Assembly: GCA_965530995.1 (NCBI GenBank)
Contig: CBESOB010000177.1
Span: 1 to 5,980, forward strand
From: JABABD01 sp965530995
Lineage (GTDB): Bacteria > Bacteroidota > Bacteroidia > Flavobacteriales > Flavobacteriaceae
Direction of reading: 5' to 3'
DNA length: 5,980 nucleotides
Shown here: piece after piece, positions 1 to 5,980 of the stretch
Layout of the letters: every line of letters begins with the position of its first letter
Position numbering within the stretch: the first letter of the stretch is position 1
Position numbers and translations under genes: made by a program
The notes under the pieces: model-generated
What the model saw: the letters and a program-made list of their open reading frames with translations, nothing else
Told to the model about the DNA's origin: nothing
The model's database searches: none

Positions 1-28
1 CTTTTATACCAGTGGTACTGCCCCACAA
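1..28 (+). repeat. Left arm of an inverted repeat (fold-back junction)
   Basis: Bases 1-28 are the reverse complement of 148-175 with a single mismatch (C21 against A155). The outer 20 bases match perfectly. The match runs right up to the window edge, so its true length is unknown. Read on the plus strand it encodes FYTSGTAPQ, a FIST C fragment equal to residues 272-280 of the minus-strand FIST gene except Ala for Val278. Homology between the arms stops at base 29, inside or just after the Cys321 codon of that gene. Confidence 0.9.
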
Positions 29-987
29 CTGAAAACAATGAGCGCATCTGCTTCTGGCATTTTGGTTTCCTTAAGTTTTTCTACTTCCTTAATTACTTTT
101 TCCATCACATCAAAATCAGGAGGTAAAGAAAAGCGAACTTTTGAGCCTTGTGGGACAGTACCACTGGTATAAAAGGAATGATCTGACCAGTCTATCATCA
201 AACCAGGGCGCATGACAGGGTCGCCTTTTTTACGCTGTAATTGTAGGGGGAAATTGGCTGCGATTTCAGTTATTAAATTGGTGTTGTCTGGGTTCACATT
301 TTCCAGTCCAGAGAATTTTGCGGTTATGTCTAATACGGGAATATTATCTACGGTAAAAACGTGGTTGCCCTCACTTTTAGTAACCGTCTTTTCGGTGCCC
401 ACGGCTTTCCATCCACAAGTGGAAATACCTTGTATTTCTACCTTTTCTTCATCAATAGCAAGGCAGAGCATCCCATGGTCGCTTTCTTTTCCATTTGTAA
501 AAACAAAGGTTTGCGTAAAGGAATAATCGTCCCCTGCACCGGCACCGAAGGCGTTTACTTCATTTCCGGCTATATCTTCCACTCCTTGCAGGATTTCTTC
601 ACCGTCCACGGAGGGATCGCTCAATCCTATGATGAAGGCTGGTTTTTCGAATTTTTCCTTTGCCTTTTTGGCAATGGTTGCGGCAACTTCGCGATAGTTT
701 TTATTTGGATATTCTTCAAAGTAAATTTGAAAAAAATATTTGTTGAGCTCTAAAAGTAACATGGCAACAGATCCTTTTTCGGGTTCTTCATCTATGAATT
801 CGCCGTGGGTTGTACAACCATAAATAGAGATATCTTTTACTGTTAGCAACTTCCTGATTGCCTTCCAGTCCTGGATTTTGGAACTAAATACAATGGCCAG
901 TGTAGGCTTAAAACCGTCTGACATGCTATCTTTCAAAGCAACTTTAATTTCTTCGGTTGACTTTCCATTAACTGATTTTGCTTTCAT
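4..987 (-). CDS. Second FIST-domain protein, C-terminally truncated
   Basis: This is a FIST paralog of the gene just upstream and collinear with it from the first residue (MKxKSxNGKS...DGFKPTLA). The FIST N domain is complete, with YGCTTHGEF (56-64), FGAGAG (147-152) and CGWKAVGT (191-198). FIST C is present through SLPPDFD (287-293) and ALIVFSC (315-321). After Cys321 the frame reads GAVPLV and stops, where the neighbour continues with VGR and about 55 more residues including GFFTFGEFG. About 58 residues are therefore missing. The replacement tail is encoded inside an inverted copy of bases 148-175, so it is not native sequence: the gene is broken or the assembly is chimeric at this point. 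If the break is real, the protein lacks the last part of FIST C and may not fold or signal. The ATG start (985-987) follows an A-rich, Shine-Dalgarno-free leader, usual for Bacteroidota. It probably belongs to the same operon, 94 bases behind its paralog. FIST identity is secure; the 3' end is not. Confidence 0.85.
   Translation of the reverse strand: MKAKSVNGKSTEEIKVALKDSMSDGFKPTLAIVFSSKIQDWKAIRKLLTVKDISIYGCTTHGEFIDEEPEKGSVAMLLLELNKYFFQIYFEEYPNKNYREVAATIAKKAKEKFEKPAFIIGLSDPSVDGEEILQGVEDIAGNEVNAFGAGAGDDYSFTQTFVFTNGKESDHGMLCLAIDEEKVEIQGISTCGWKAVGTEKTVTKSEGNHVFTVDNIPVLDITAKFSGLENVNPDNTNLITEIAANFPLQLQRKKGDPVMRPGLMIDWSDHSFYTSGTVPQGSKVRFSLPPDFDVMEKVIKEVEKLKETKMPEADALIVFSCGAVPLV
148..175 (-). repeat. 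Right arm of the inverted repeat, inside the FIST gene
   Basis: This is the native copy of the repeated segment. It encodes residues 272-280 (FYTSGTVPQ) of the truncated FIST protein on the minus strand, in the expected place relative to the intact paralog. The arms are separated by 119 bases (29-147), so single-stranded DNA could fold into a large hairpin. That geometry suits template switching, either in the cell or during amplification. Confidence 0.9.
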
Positions 988-1081
988 GTGTTTGTGCTTA
1001 TTGTTTTTTAAAGGTCACATGCTGTTCGCTAATAATCATTTCCCTAGTTGATAAATTTTTTAACATGCTCGTTTATATTTT
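988..1081 (-). other. 94-base AT-rich spacer between the two FIST genes
   Basis: This is the longest non-coding stretch in the window. It has no stem followed by a T-run on the minus strand, so no intrinsic terminator is evident after the first FIST gene. The plus strand contains no CAAA, so the minus strand has no TTTG and therefore no match to the Bacteroidota -7 element TAnnTTTG. Read-through from the upstream genes is the simplest reading, although a non-consensus promoter cannot be excluded. Confidence 0.5.
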
Positions 1082-2224
1082 TTATTTTTCTTTTAATGCC
1101 ACCCAACTTACCGTTGTCCCGTGAAACTTAGGAGCACCACCCTTTACGCTGCCGAATTCACCAAAGGTAAAAAAGCCAGCCATCGGAACATTCCAAATAT
1201 CCTGAATTCCTTTTATCTCTTGATTTATTAAAGGACCCAAAGTTGCTAATCTACCTACACATGAAAAAATTACCAGCGCATCTGCATTTGGGAAGGTAGT
1301 AGATTTTACATTTTCCGCACTTTCAATTACCTTTTCGATGATATCAAAATCAGGAGGTAAGGAAAAATAAATCTTTGAATTAGTGGGGGCAGAACCTGAC
1401 AACATAACTGCTTTGGTGTCACGGTTAAATAACAAAGGTGGTTTCATGATCGGGCCACCTACATCCTGCTGGACTTGCAATGGAAAGTGTTGCGCAATTT
1501 GTTGGAAAACATCAGCTTCATTATCCAGATCGATTTTTACGCCCATAAATTTGGAAAGTACGTCTAGAGCCGGTTGATCGTCGATGGAAATAATCCAATT
1601 GCCCTCACTTGCAGTTACCGTTTTCATGGTCCCGACCGGTTTCCAACCTGAAACTGCTAAACCTTGTAAATCAATTTTATCATGATCTAAGATGAGGGCC
1701 ATCAGACCTCTGCGGCTATACTGATTATTGGTAAACGTTGCAGCCTCTCCTTGATTGAGTGTGGCCTCTCCTGCCATTCCTCCAATAATAGTTGCCTCTT
1801 CACCGACTACTTCAACTAAGCCTTGCAGTATAGCTTCACCAGGAGTCTCCAGATGTGATCCAGAGATAATAAAAGCTGGATTGGTAAAAGCTTGAATACC
1901 AACTTCGCCCATAATTTCGGCTGTTTCGCTTACAGACTTGGTACCAATATCCTCAAAAGCAAGGGTAAAATATGCAGGATCCATGTCTAATAGCAATATG
2001 GCTGACGCCCCGTCAAATACGCCACTATCTGTAAATTCACCAGCTGTGGTGGCACCAAATATGGTAATACCTTCTTTATCGAGGATATGGCAAATGGTCT
2101 TCCAATCCTGATTGGTAGATAAAAAAACAAAAGCCAAAGTCGGCTTAAAGCCATCTGTCATGCTAGCTTTCAATCCAGATTTAACTTCTTCTATTGATTT
2201 TCCATTAATTGACTTTCCTTTCAT
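1082..2224 (-). CDS. Stand-alone FIST N/C domain sensory protein
   Basis: This is a complete 380-residue FIST-family protein with no signal peptide or membrane span, so it should be cytosolic. FIST domains are signal-input modules predicted to bind small ligands. Some stand-alone members (the NosP type) are haem proteins that sense nitric oxide and control a histidine kinase encoded beside them. The FIST N domain spans roughly residues 28-220, with the motifs FGATTAGEF (56-64) and GGMAGE (148-153). The FIST C domain spans roughly 225-370, with SLPPDFD (288-294), the SCVGR signature (321-325) and GFFTFGEFGS (350-359). The length is usual for the family and nothing is missing. The ATG at 2222-2224 overlaps the TGA of the upstream propeller kinase by four bases, which implies translational coupling and a functional partnership with that kinase. 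No output domain is fused, so any effect must be through protein contact. Family assignment is strong; ligand and kinase control are inferred. Histidines occur at 46, 124, 181, 246 and 368, but no haem ligand can be assigned from sequence alone. Confidence 0.93.
   Translation of the reverse strand: MKGKSINGKSIEEVKSGLKASMTDGFKPTLAFVFLSTNQDWKTICHILDKEGITIFGATTAGEFTDSGVFDGASAILLLDMDPAYFTLAFEDIGTKSVSETAEIMGEVGIQAFTNPAFIISGSHLETPGEAILQGLVEVVGEEATIIGGMAGEATLNQGEAATFTNNQYSRRGLMALILDHDKIDLQGLAVSGWKPVGTMKTVTASEGNWIISIDDQPALDVLSKFMGVKIDLDNEADVFQQIAQHFPLQVQQDVGGPIMKPPLLFNRDTKAVMLSGSAPTNSKIYFSLPPDFDIIEKVIESAENVKSTTFPNADALVIFSCVGRLATLGPLINQEIKGIQDIWNVPMAGFFTFGEFGSVKGGAPKFHGTTVSWVALKEK
2221..2224 (-). promoter_or_regulatory. 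ATGA stop/start overlap coupling kinase and FIST protein
   Basis: The minus strand reads ATGA here: ATG (2224-2222) starts the FIST gene and TGA (2223-2221) ends the propeller kinase. A ribosome finishing the kinase can restart on the FIST gene, so the two products should be made together. No Shine-Dalgarno sequence is evident upstream, as is normal for Bacteroidota. The overlap is seen directly; the coupling is inferred from the general behaviour of such overlaps. Confidence 0.85.
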
Positions 2225-5200
2225 TTATTCGTTTTTTTTAATTGTAAATGAATTATGAACTCAGTTCCTTCTCCTTCTTTCGTTTCAACTTTCAATTCTC
2301 CTCCGTGCGCCTTTACAATATCGTAACTAAGTGAAAGTCCAAGCCCGGTTCCTTCACCTGCAGGTTTGGTAGTGAAAAAGGGTTGAAAGATCTTGTCCAG
2401 TACTTTTTTCGGAATCCCGTTGCCATTGTCCCTTACTGATATTTCAATAGAATCAGTTAACTTTTCTGTATGTACCGAAACTGTTGGTTTGTAATTCTCA
2501 AGGTTCAACTTCTTTTTTTCATCGACCACATAAAATGCATTGGTGATTAAATTAAGAATTACACGTCCAATATCTTGAGAGACAATATTTATCTCTCCAA
2601 TACTTTCATCAAAATCGGTTTTGATAGTGGCATTGAATGATTTATCCTTGGCTCTTAATCCATGATAGGCTAAACGCAAATATTCATCGGCCAAAGTATT
2701 GATATTCGTAAGTTCCTTTTTTCCATTACTGCTTCGGCTGTGCTGAAGCATGCCTTTTACTATTTCGCTCGCACGCTGTCCGTGATGGTTGATCTTTTCA
2801 AGATTTTGTTCAATATCATTTCCTAATTCCAATGCTGAAGTAAGATCACCCTTCTCAAGTTCCTCATGCATTTCCAGCATCAGTTCCTGACTCACTTGTG
2901 AAAAATTATTAACGAAGTTTAAAGGATTCTGAATCTCGTGGGCAATACCTGCCGTGAGCTCACCTAAACTGGCCATTTTTTCTGATTGTATGAGTTGCGA
3001 TTGAGTCGCTTTTAATTCGGTATATGCTTTTTCAATTTCTTTGGCTTGTTGCAGTTCCTTCCTAATAGACTTCTCCTTTTCCCTCTGGATCAGCCTATCT
3101 CTCATAAACCTATCAAAAGCATAAATCAATCCACCAAAAATCAGTATATAAACTAAATACGCCCAAACGGTTTGGTACCATGGGGCGCTAATACTAATAG
3201 CTTGTTGTACTTCTGAGATCAATCCATACCTGTTTGCTGCCCGGACCTTAAATACATAACTCCCTGGTGGTAAACCATAAAAATTAACTTTTTGAGCATT
3301 ACGAGCTGATCTCCATTCGGAGTCAAAATTCTCTAATTTATATTGTAAGTTCTCTTCCAAATCAAAAGAATTTAGATCAACGTTACCAAAGCTAAAGGCA
3401 ATATCATTCTCAGAACTTGAAAGATTAATCGGTTCTCTTTCTTCGCTATTAGCACTAACATTTAATGCAATATTCCGATCGGTAGTTTTAAGGTTAGAAA
3501 GAAATGGCGTTGGAGATAATTGCTCTTGATTAAGTATTTCCTCATGGAATAAAAAATAGCCTAATCCCGCTCCAATTAAAATTTCATTATTGCTGGTATA
3601 ATTAAGGCTCATTTGTCTAAGAACCAAACTAGGATCAATCCAACTTGCACCGCGTAATGCAGCGATACCTGTTGTAGGATTATAGTTAACGAGTCCATTA
3701 TGTTTTTGCAACCATAAGGTTCCATTATCGGAAAGTTTCATACCAACATTAGCAAAATTCTCATTGTCGATCAATTGCGTTGCATCTTTAATCTCCGAAA
3801 ATGAATTATCTTTCGTATCTAATTTAAAAAGACTATATGCACCGACGGCCCATAATATGCCTTCTCTATCAATTGACATCGTTCTGAATCTTTCATTTTC
3901 CAGAATCATTTTAGAAGACATTAAATTCTTATCATACTTTAGGAGTCCTTGATCGGTCGCTATCCAGAGATAACCTTGATCACCTTCTATGATCCAATTA
4001 ACCTGATTCGAAGCTAAAATTTCTGGAGCATTTGTGTCACCATGTAAATGGGTGACTTCTTCAGTAGACAAATCTATTTTATCAAATCCTTCCGGAGAAA
4101 CTGCCCACAAAATCCCTTCAGGATCATAATGGAAACCAAAAGTAAAGTCATGCTCTGATTTAATGCGGCTAAATTGTTCAAGTTTTGTATCAAAGGTTAA
4201 GATTCCTTCTCCAGTTGCAAGATATAAAACATCCTTAGGCCCTGAAGTAATGTAAAAAACAGCGTCCTTATCCGTTTCATACTCCAGGTCATTTATCTTA
4301 AAGAAACTATGGGTACCATCTGCATTTCTTCGATATAATCCGAGATTCGTTCCTATCCAAATGGTACTGTTGTGATCTGTTTCCAACCATAATACATATG
4401 CATCCAAAGGATTATAGAAACTGCGATTATTGAGCCCTGTACTGATTTGAAGCAGACGTTGGTTTGCTTCGGAATTATTCGGCCAGGCATCTGAAATCCA
4501 TAGACTTCCATCATTCGTTCTTAAACTTGCCCAATGATCTGTTCTGTTTAAATAAGAATCTCCCAGCTGTTCGGGTCCATAAAAAGTTATTTGATCTTTC
4601 TCGGGGTCATATTGATTGAGCCCTCGATCCAAGGTACCGATCCAGATAAAGCCTTGTGCATCTTCATTAATAAAAGTTATATGATCAGCAATATATTCTG
4701 GATCATGACTAGGTCTGCTCAAACCCAAAGGGTTTTCAGGCTTATATGGGTATCTTGTAAACTTATCACTTTTACGGTCGAAGGTATGCAGTCCGTCTCC
4801 TCCAGTTCCTACCCAAAAAACACCTCTACTATCTTCAAAAACGGCCCTTACATTTCGATTGATCAAACTATCAGGATCTTCAGGTGCAGCTGAATATTTG
4901 ACAATTTTTTTTGACTTTGTATCAATTTTATAAAGTCCTCCAAGCTCTGGGTCATCACTTGGCGAGGTGGCATCACCACAACCGATCCAAGTTGTATGCT
5001 GACTGTCTTCATATATTGTTCTTACATGCTCCTCTTTCAGTCTATCAGAAGCCTTCATATTTCCATTCACCCTATAAAATTTTCCTGTTGAACGATCCAG
5101 GGTATCCAGACCCTTGGAGGTGCCAATCCAAAAAGTTCCTTTACTATCTTCAAGAATAGCCCTAACTGAGTTATTTCCAAGGCTGAACTCGTCATCGATA

Positions 5201-5580
5201 TTATGCACATAATGGGTTTGTTCTTTAGTTAGTGGATCTACCATATAGAGCCCATTTTCTCTGCCACCTATCCAAACTTTACCTGATGCATCAACGTGCA
5301 CAGTTTCTAAAATTACCGAACCTATAGATGAATTTTCAAATCTTATTACCTCCAATGAATTACCATCATATCGCAGCAAACCGTCACTAAATGTGCTCAT
5401 CCAGATATAACCAAGATCATCCTGGTCCATATCCGTAATCATGGAAAGGGTGCGGCCTCTTGAAAAATTTATATTTCTAATTTCCACGTTCTGCCCACAT
5501 AAAAAATAAGGACATGACATCACTAAGAAAAGTAATTTCCAATTCTTGAATACAGCTTTAATTTTACGTAGATTTTTCAA
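2221..5580 (-). CDS. Reg_prop/Y_Y_Y propeller sensor histidine kinase
   Basis: This is a membrane sensor kinase of 1119 residues. Residues 1-30 form a signal peptide (basic start, then LLFLVMSCPYFLCGQ). Fourteen Reg_prop blade motifs of the type G-x-hydrophobic-W-I-G...GL...D begin near residues 56, 100, 148, 195, 253, 310, 358, 405, 450, 489, 536, 574, 620 and 665, consistent with two seven-bladed periplasmic propellers. A Y_Y_Y domain follows (about 737-796, with LPPGSYVFKVRA), then one membrane span (about 804-822) and a coiled coil (about 826-870). The HisKA H-box is GIAHEIQNPLNF, with His881 as the phosphoacceptor. The ATPase domain has an N box (Asn1010, Asn1014), G1 DNGNG (1051-1055), F box FQPFFTT (1065-1071) and G2 GTGLGL (1077-1082). 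Unlike classical hybrid systems of this type it has no receiver and no AraC domain, so phosphate must pass to a separate, unseen regulator. The TTG start is chosen because the in-frame TAA is only two codons upstream (TAA-ATA-TTG) and the next ATG (residue 21) would destroy the signal peptide. Its stop overlaps the next gene in ATGA. The ligand is unknown. Confidence 0.95.
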   Translation of the reverse strand: MKNLRKIKAVFKNWKLLFLVMSCPYFLCGQNVEIRNINFSRGRTLSMITDMDQDDLGYIWMSTFSDGLLRYDGNSLEVIRFENSSIGSVILETVHVDASGKVWIGGRENGLYMVDPLTKEQTHYVHNIDDEFSLGNNSVRAILEDSKGTFWIGTSKGLDTLDRSTGKFYRVNGNMKASDRLKEEHVRTIYEDSQHTTWIGCGDATSPSDDPELGGLYKIDTKSKKIVKYSAAPEDPDSLINRNVRAVFEDSRGVFWVGTGGDGLHTFDRKSDKFTRYPYKPENPLGLSRPSHDPEYIADHITFINEDAQGFIWIGTLDRGLNQYDPEKDQITFYGPEQLGDSYLNRTDHWASLRTNDGSLWISDAWPNNSEANQRLLQISTGLNNRSFYNPLDAYVLWLETDHNSTIWIGTNLGLYRRNADGTHSFFKINDLEYETDKDAVFYITSGPKDVLYLATGEGILTFDTKLEQFSRIKSEHDFTFGFHYDPEGILWAVSPEGFDKIDLSTEEVTHLHGDTNAPEILASNQVNWIIEGDQGYLWIATDQGLLKYDKNLMSSKMILENERFRTMSIDREGILWAVGAYSLFKLDTKDNSFSEIKDATQLIDNENFANVGMKLSDNGTLWLQKHNGLVNYNPTTGIAALRGASWIDPSLVLRQMSLNYTSNNEILIGAGLGYFLFHEEILNQEQLSPTPFLSNLKTTDRNIALNVSANSEEREPINLSSSENDIAFSFGNVDLNSFDLEENLQYKLENFDSEWRSARNAQKVNFYGLPPGSYVFKVRAANRYGLISEVQQAISISAPWYQTVWAYLVYILIFGGLIYAFDRFMRDRLIQREKEKSIRKELQQAKEIEKAYTELKATQSQLIQSEKMASLGELTAGIAHEIQNPLNFVNNFSQVSQELMLEMHEELEKGDLTSALELGNDIEQNLEKINHHGQRASEIVKGMLQHSRSSNGKKELTNINTLADEYLRLAYHGLRAKDKSFNATIKTDFDESIGEINIVSQDIGRVILNLITNAFYVVDEKKKLNLENYKPTVSVHTEKLTDSIEISVRDNGNGIPKKVLDKIFQPFFTTKPAGEGTGLGLSLSYDIVKAHGGELKVETKEGEGTEFIIHLQLKKTNK

Positions 5581-5591
5581 TATTTAGTTTT

Positions 5592-5980
5592 TTATTTTAT
5601 ATTCAAAACTATTATAAACTCGGTGTGTTCCCCTTTTTTACTTTTAAGCATCAAGTCGCCTCCATGAGCTTTTACAATATCGTAACTTAGTGAAAGCCCT
5701 AGTCCAGTTCCTTTCCCTGCGGGTTTGGTTGTAAAAAAAGGTTGGAATATTTTTTCCTTGACTTTATCCGGGATTCCTGACCCATTATCCGATACAGATA
5801 TGTATGCCTTATTATTTTCAAGTTTGGTCTTTACGATGACAGATGGCTTAAAGTCTTTATCCTCAGTTTTTGATTTTTCATCAACTGCAAAAAAAGCATT
5901 GTTTATCAAATTGAGTAAAACCCTGCCAAAGTCCTGAGGCACAACTTTTATTTGTGGAAGCTTCTTGTCTAAATCTGCTT
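5592..5980 (-). CDS. Sensor histidine kinase, C-terminal ATP-binding domain only (5' end outside the window)
   Basis: This is the catalytic end of a sensor histidine kinase, the part that binds ATP and phosphorylates the conserved histidine. The frame is open to the right edge, and about 128 residues precede the TAA stop. A GTG at 5940-5942 could be called as a start but is not one: in-frame coding with family-like sequence (ADLDKKLPQIKV before PQDFGRVLLN) continues upstream to the edge. Visible motifs are the N box (LLNLINNAFFAVDEK, about 5882-5918), the G1 box DNGSGIP (about 5769-5789), the F box FQPFFTTK and the G2 box GTGLGLSLS (about 5685-5711). All key Asn, Asp and Gly residues are present, so the domain looks active. 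The H-box and any sensor region lie outside the window, so the full architecture is unknown. It lies 11 bases upstream of the next kinase and is its close paralog, with about 29 of 30 residues identical from the F box to KAHGG. An operon and a tandem duplication are inferred. Confidence 0.93.
   Translation of the reverse strand, partial: ADLDKKLPQIKVVPQDFGRVLLNLINNAFFAVDEKSKTEDKDFKPSVIVKTKLENNKAYISVSDNGSGIPDKVKEKIFQPFFTTKPAGKGTGLGLSLSYDIVKAHGGDLMLKSKKGEHTEFIIVLNIK

Noticed and set aside
2..172. Plus-strand open frame from the left edge ending in CGTVPLV and a stop
   Set aside because: It is the antisense of the FIST gene entered through the inverted arm. The tail mirrors the minus-strand tail because the two arms are complementary. 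After FYTSGTAPQ it has no family-like sequence.
212..753. Plus-strand open frames of 104 and 130 codons
   Set aside because: They lie wholly inside the minus-strand FIST gene, whose translation is clearly family-like. Their translations show no recognisable domain.
1017..1069. Direct repeat ACATGCT at 1017-1023 and 1063-1069 as a possible operator
   Set aside because: It is only seven bases long, the flanks differ, and such a match is easily expected by chance in this much sequence. No symmetry suggests a protein site.
4591..5159. Plus-strand open frames opposite the propeller region
   Set aside because: They are antisense to intact Reg_prop repeats and have no domain or start context of their own.
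5491..5580. Lipoprotein signal for the propeller kinase (Cys28 in YFLCGQ)
   Set aside because: The residues before Cys28 do not fit the usual L-[AS]-[GA]-C lipobox, and an internal membrane span already anchors the protein. An ordinary signal peptide is the better call.
2221..5580. Calling the propeller kinase a hybrid two-component system protein
   Set aside because: The protein ends at the ATPase domain. No receiver aspartate region or AraC helix-turn-helix follows, and the next gene begins at the stop codon.

Overview
The window looks like a Bacteroidota chromosome fragment, most likely from a marine or environmental Flavobacteriia or Cytophagia-type organism. This rests on AT-rich DNA, start regions with no Shine-Dalgarno sequence, and a sensor kinase built from a periplasmic Reg_prop propeller, a Y_Y_Y domain, one membrane span and a histidine kinase core, an architecture typical of this phylum. 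No 16S or other marker is present, so the genus cannot be named.

All four supported genes lie on the minus strand and read from right to left as one apparent operon. At the right edge (5592-5980) is the 3' end of a sensor histidine kinase, of which only the ATP-binding domain is visible. Eleven bases later comes a complete 1119-residue propeller-type sensor histidine kinase (2221-5580, TTG start). Its stop codon overlaps the ATG of a complete 380-residue stand-alone FIST-domain protein (1082-2224) in an ATGA motif. After a 94-base spacer comes a second FIST paralog (4-987), which ends abruptly about 58 residues short of its neighbour. There is no intergenic stretch longer than 94 bases, and no RNA gene, insertion sequence, CRISPR array or clear terminator was seen.

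How the genes may work together is inferred. The propeller kinase would read an extracellular cue through its periplasmic domain, while the cytosolic FIST proteins, made in coupled amounts, would bind a small ligand and adjust kinase activity. The known parallel is the NosP/NahK type of pair, in which a stand-alone FIST-family protein is encoded next to a histidine kinase and controls it. No response regulator is visible in the window, so the output is unknown.

The oddest structure is at the extreme left. Bases 1-28 are an inverted copy of 148-175 with one mismatch, and the second FIST gene is broken exactly where this copy begins. This is either a fold-back chimera at a contig end or a real inverted junction between FIST gene copies. 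Reads across the junction would decide between them.
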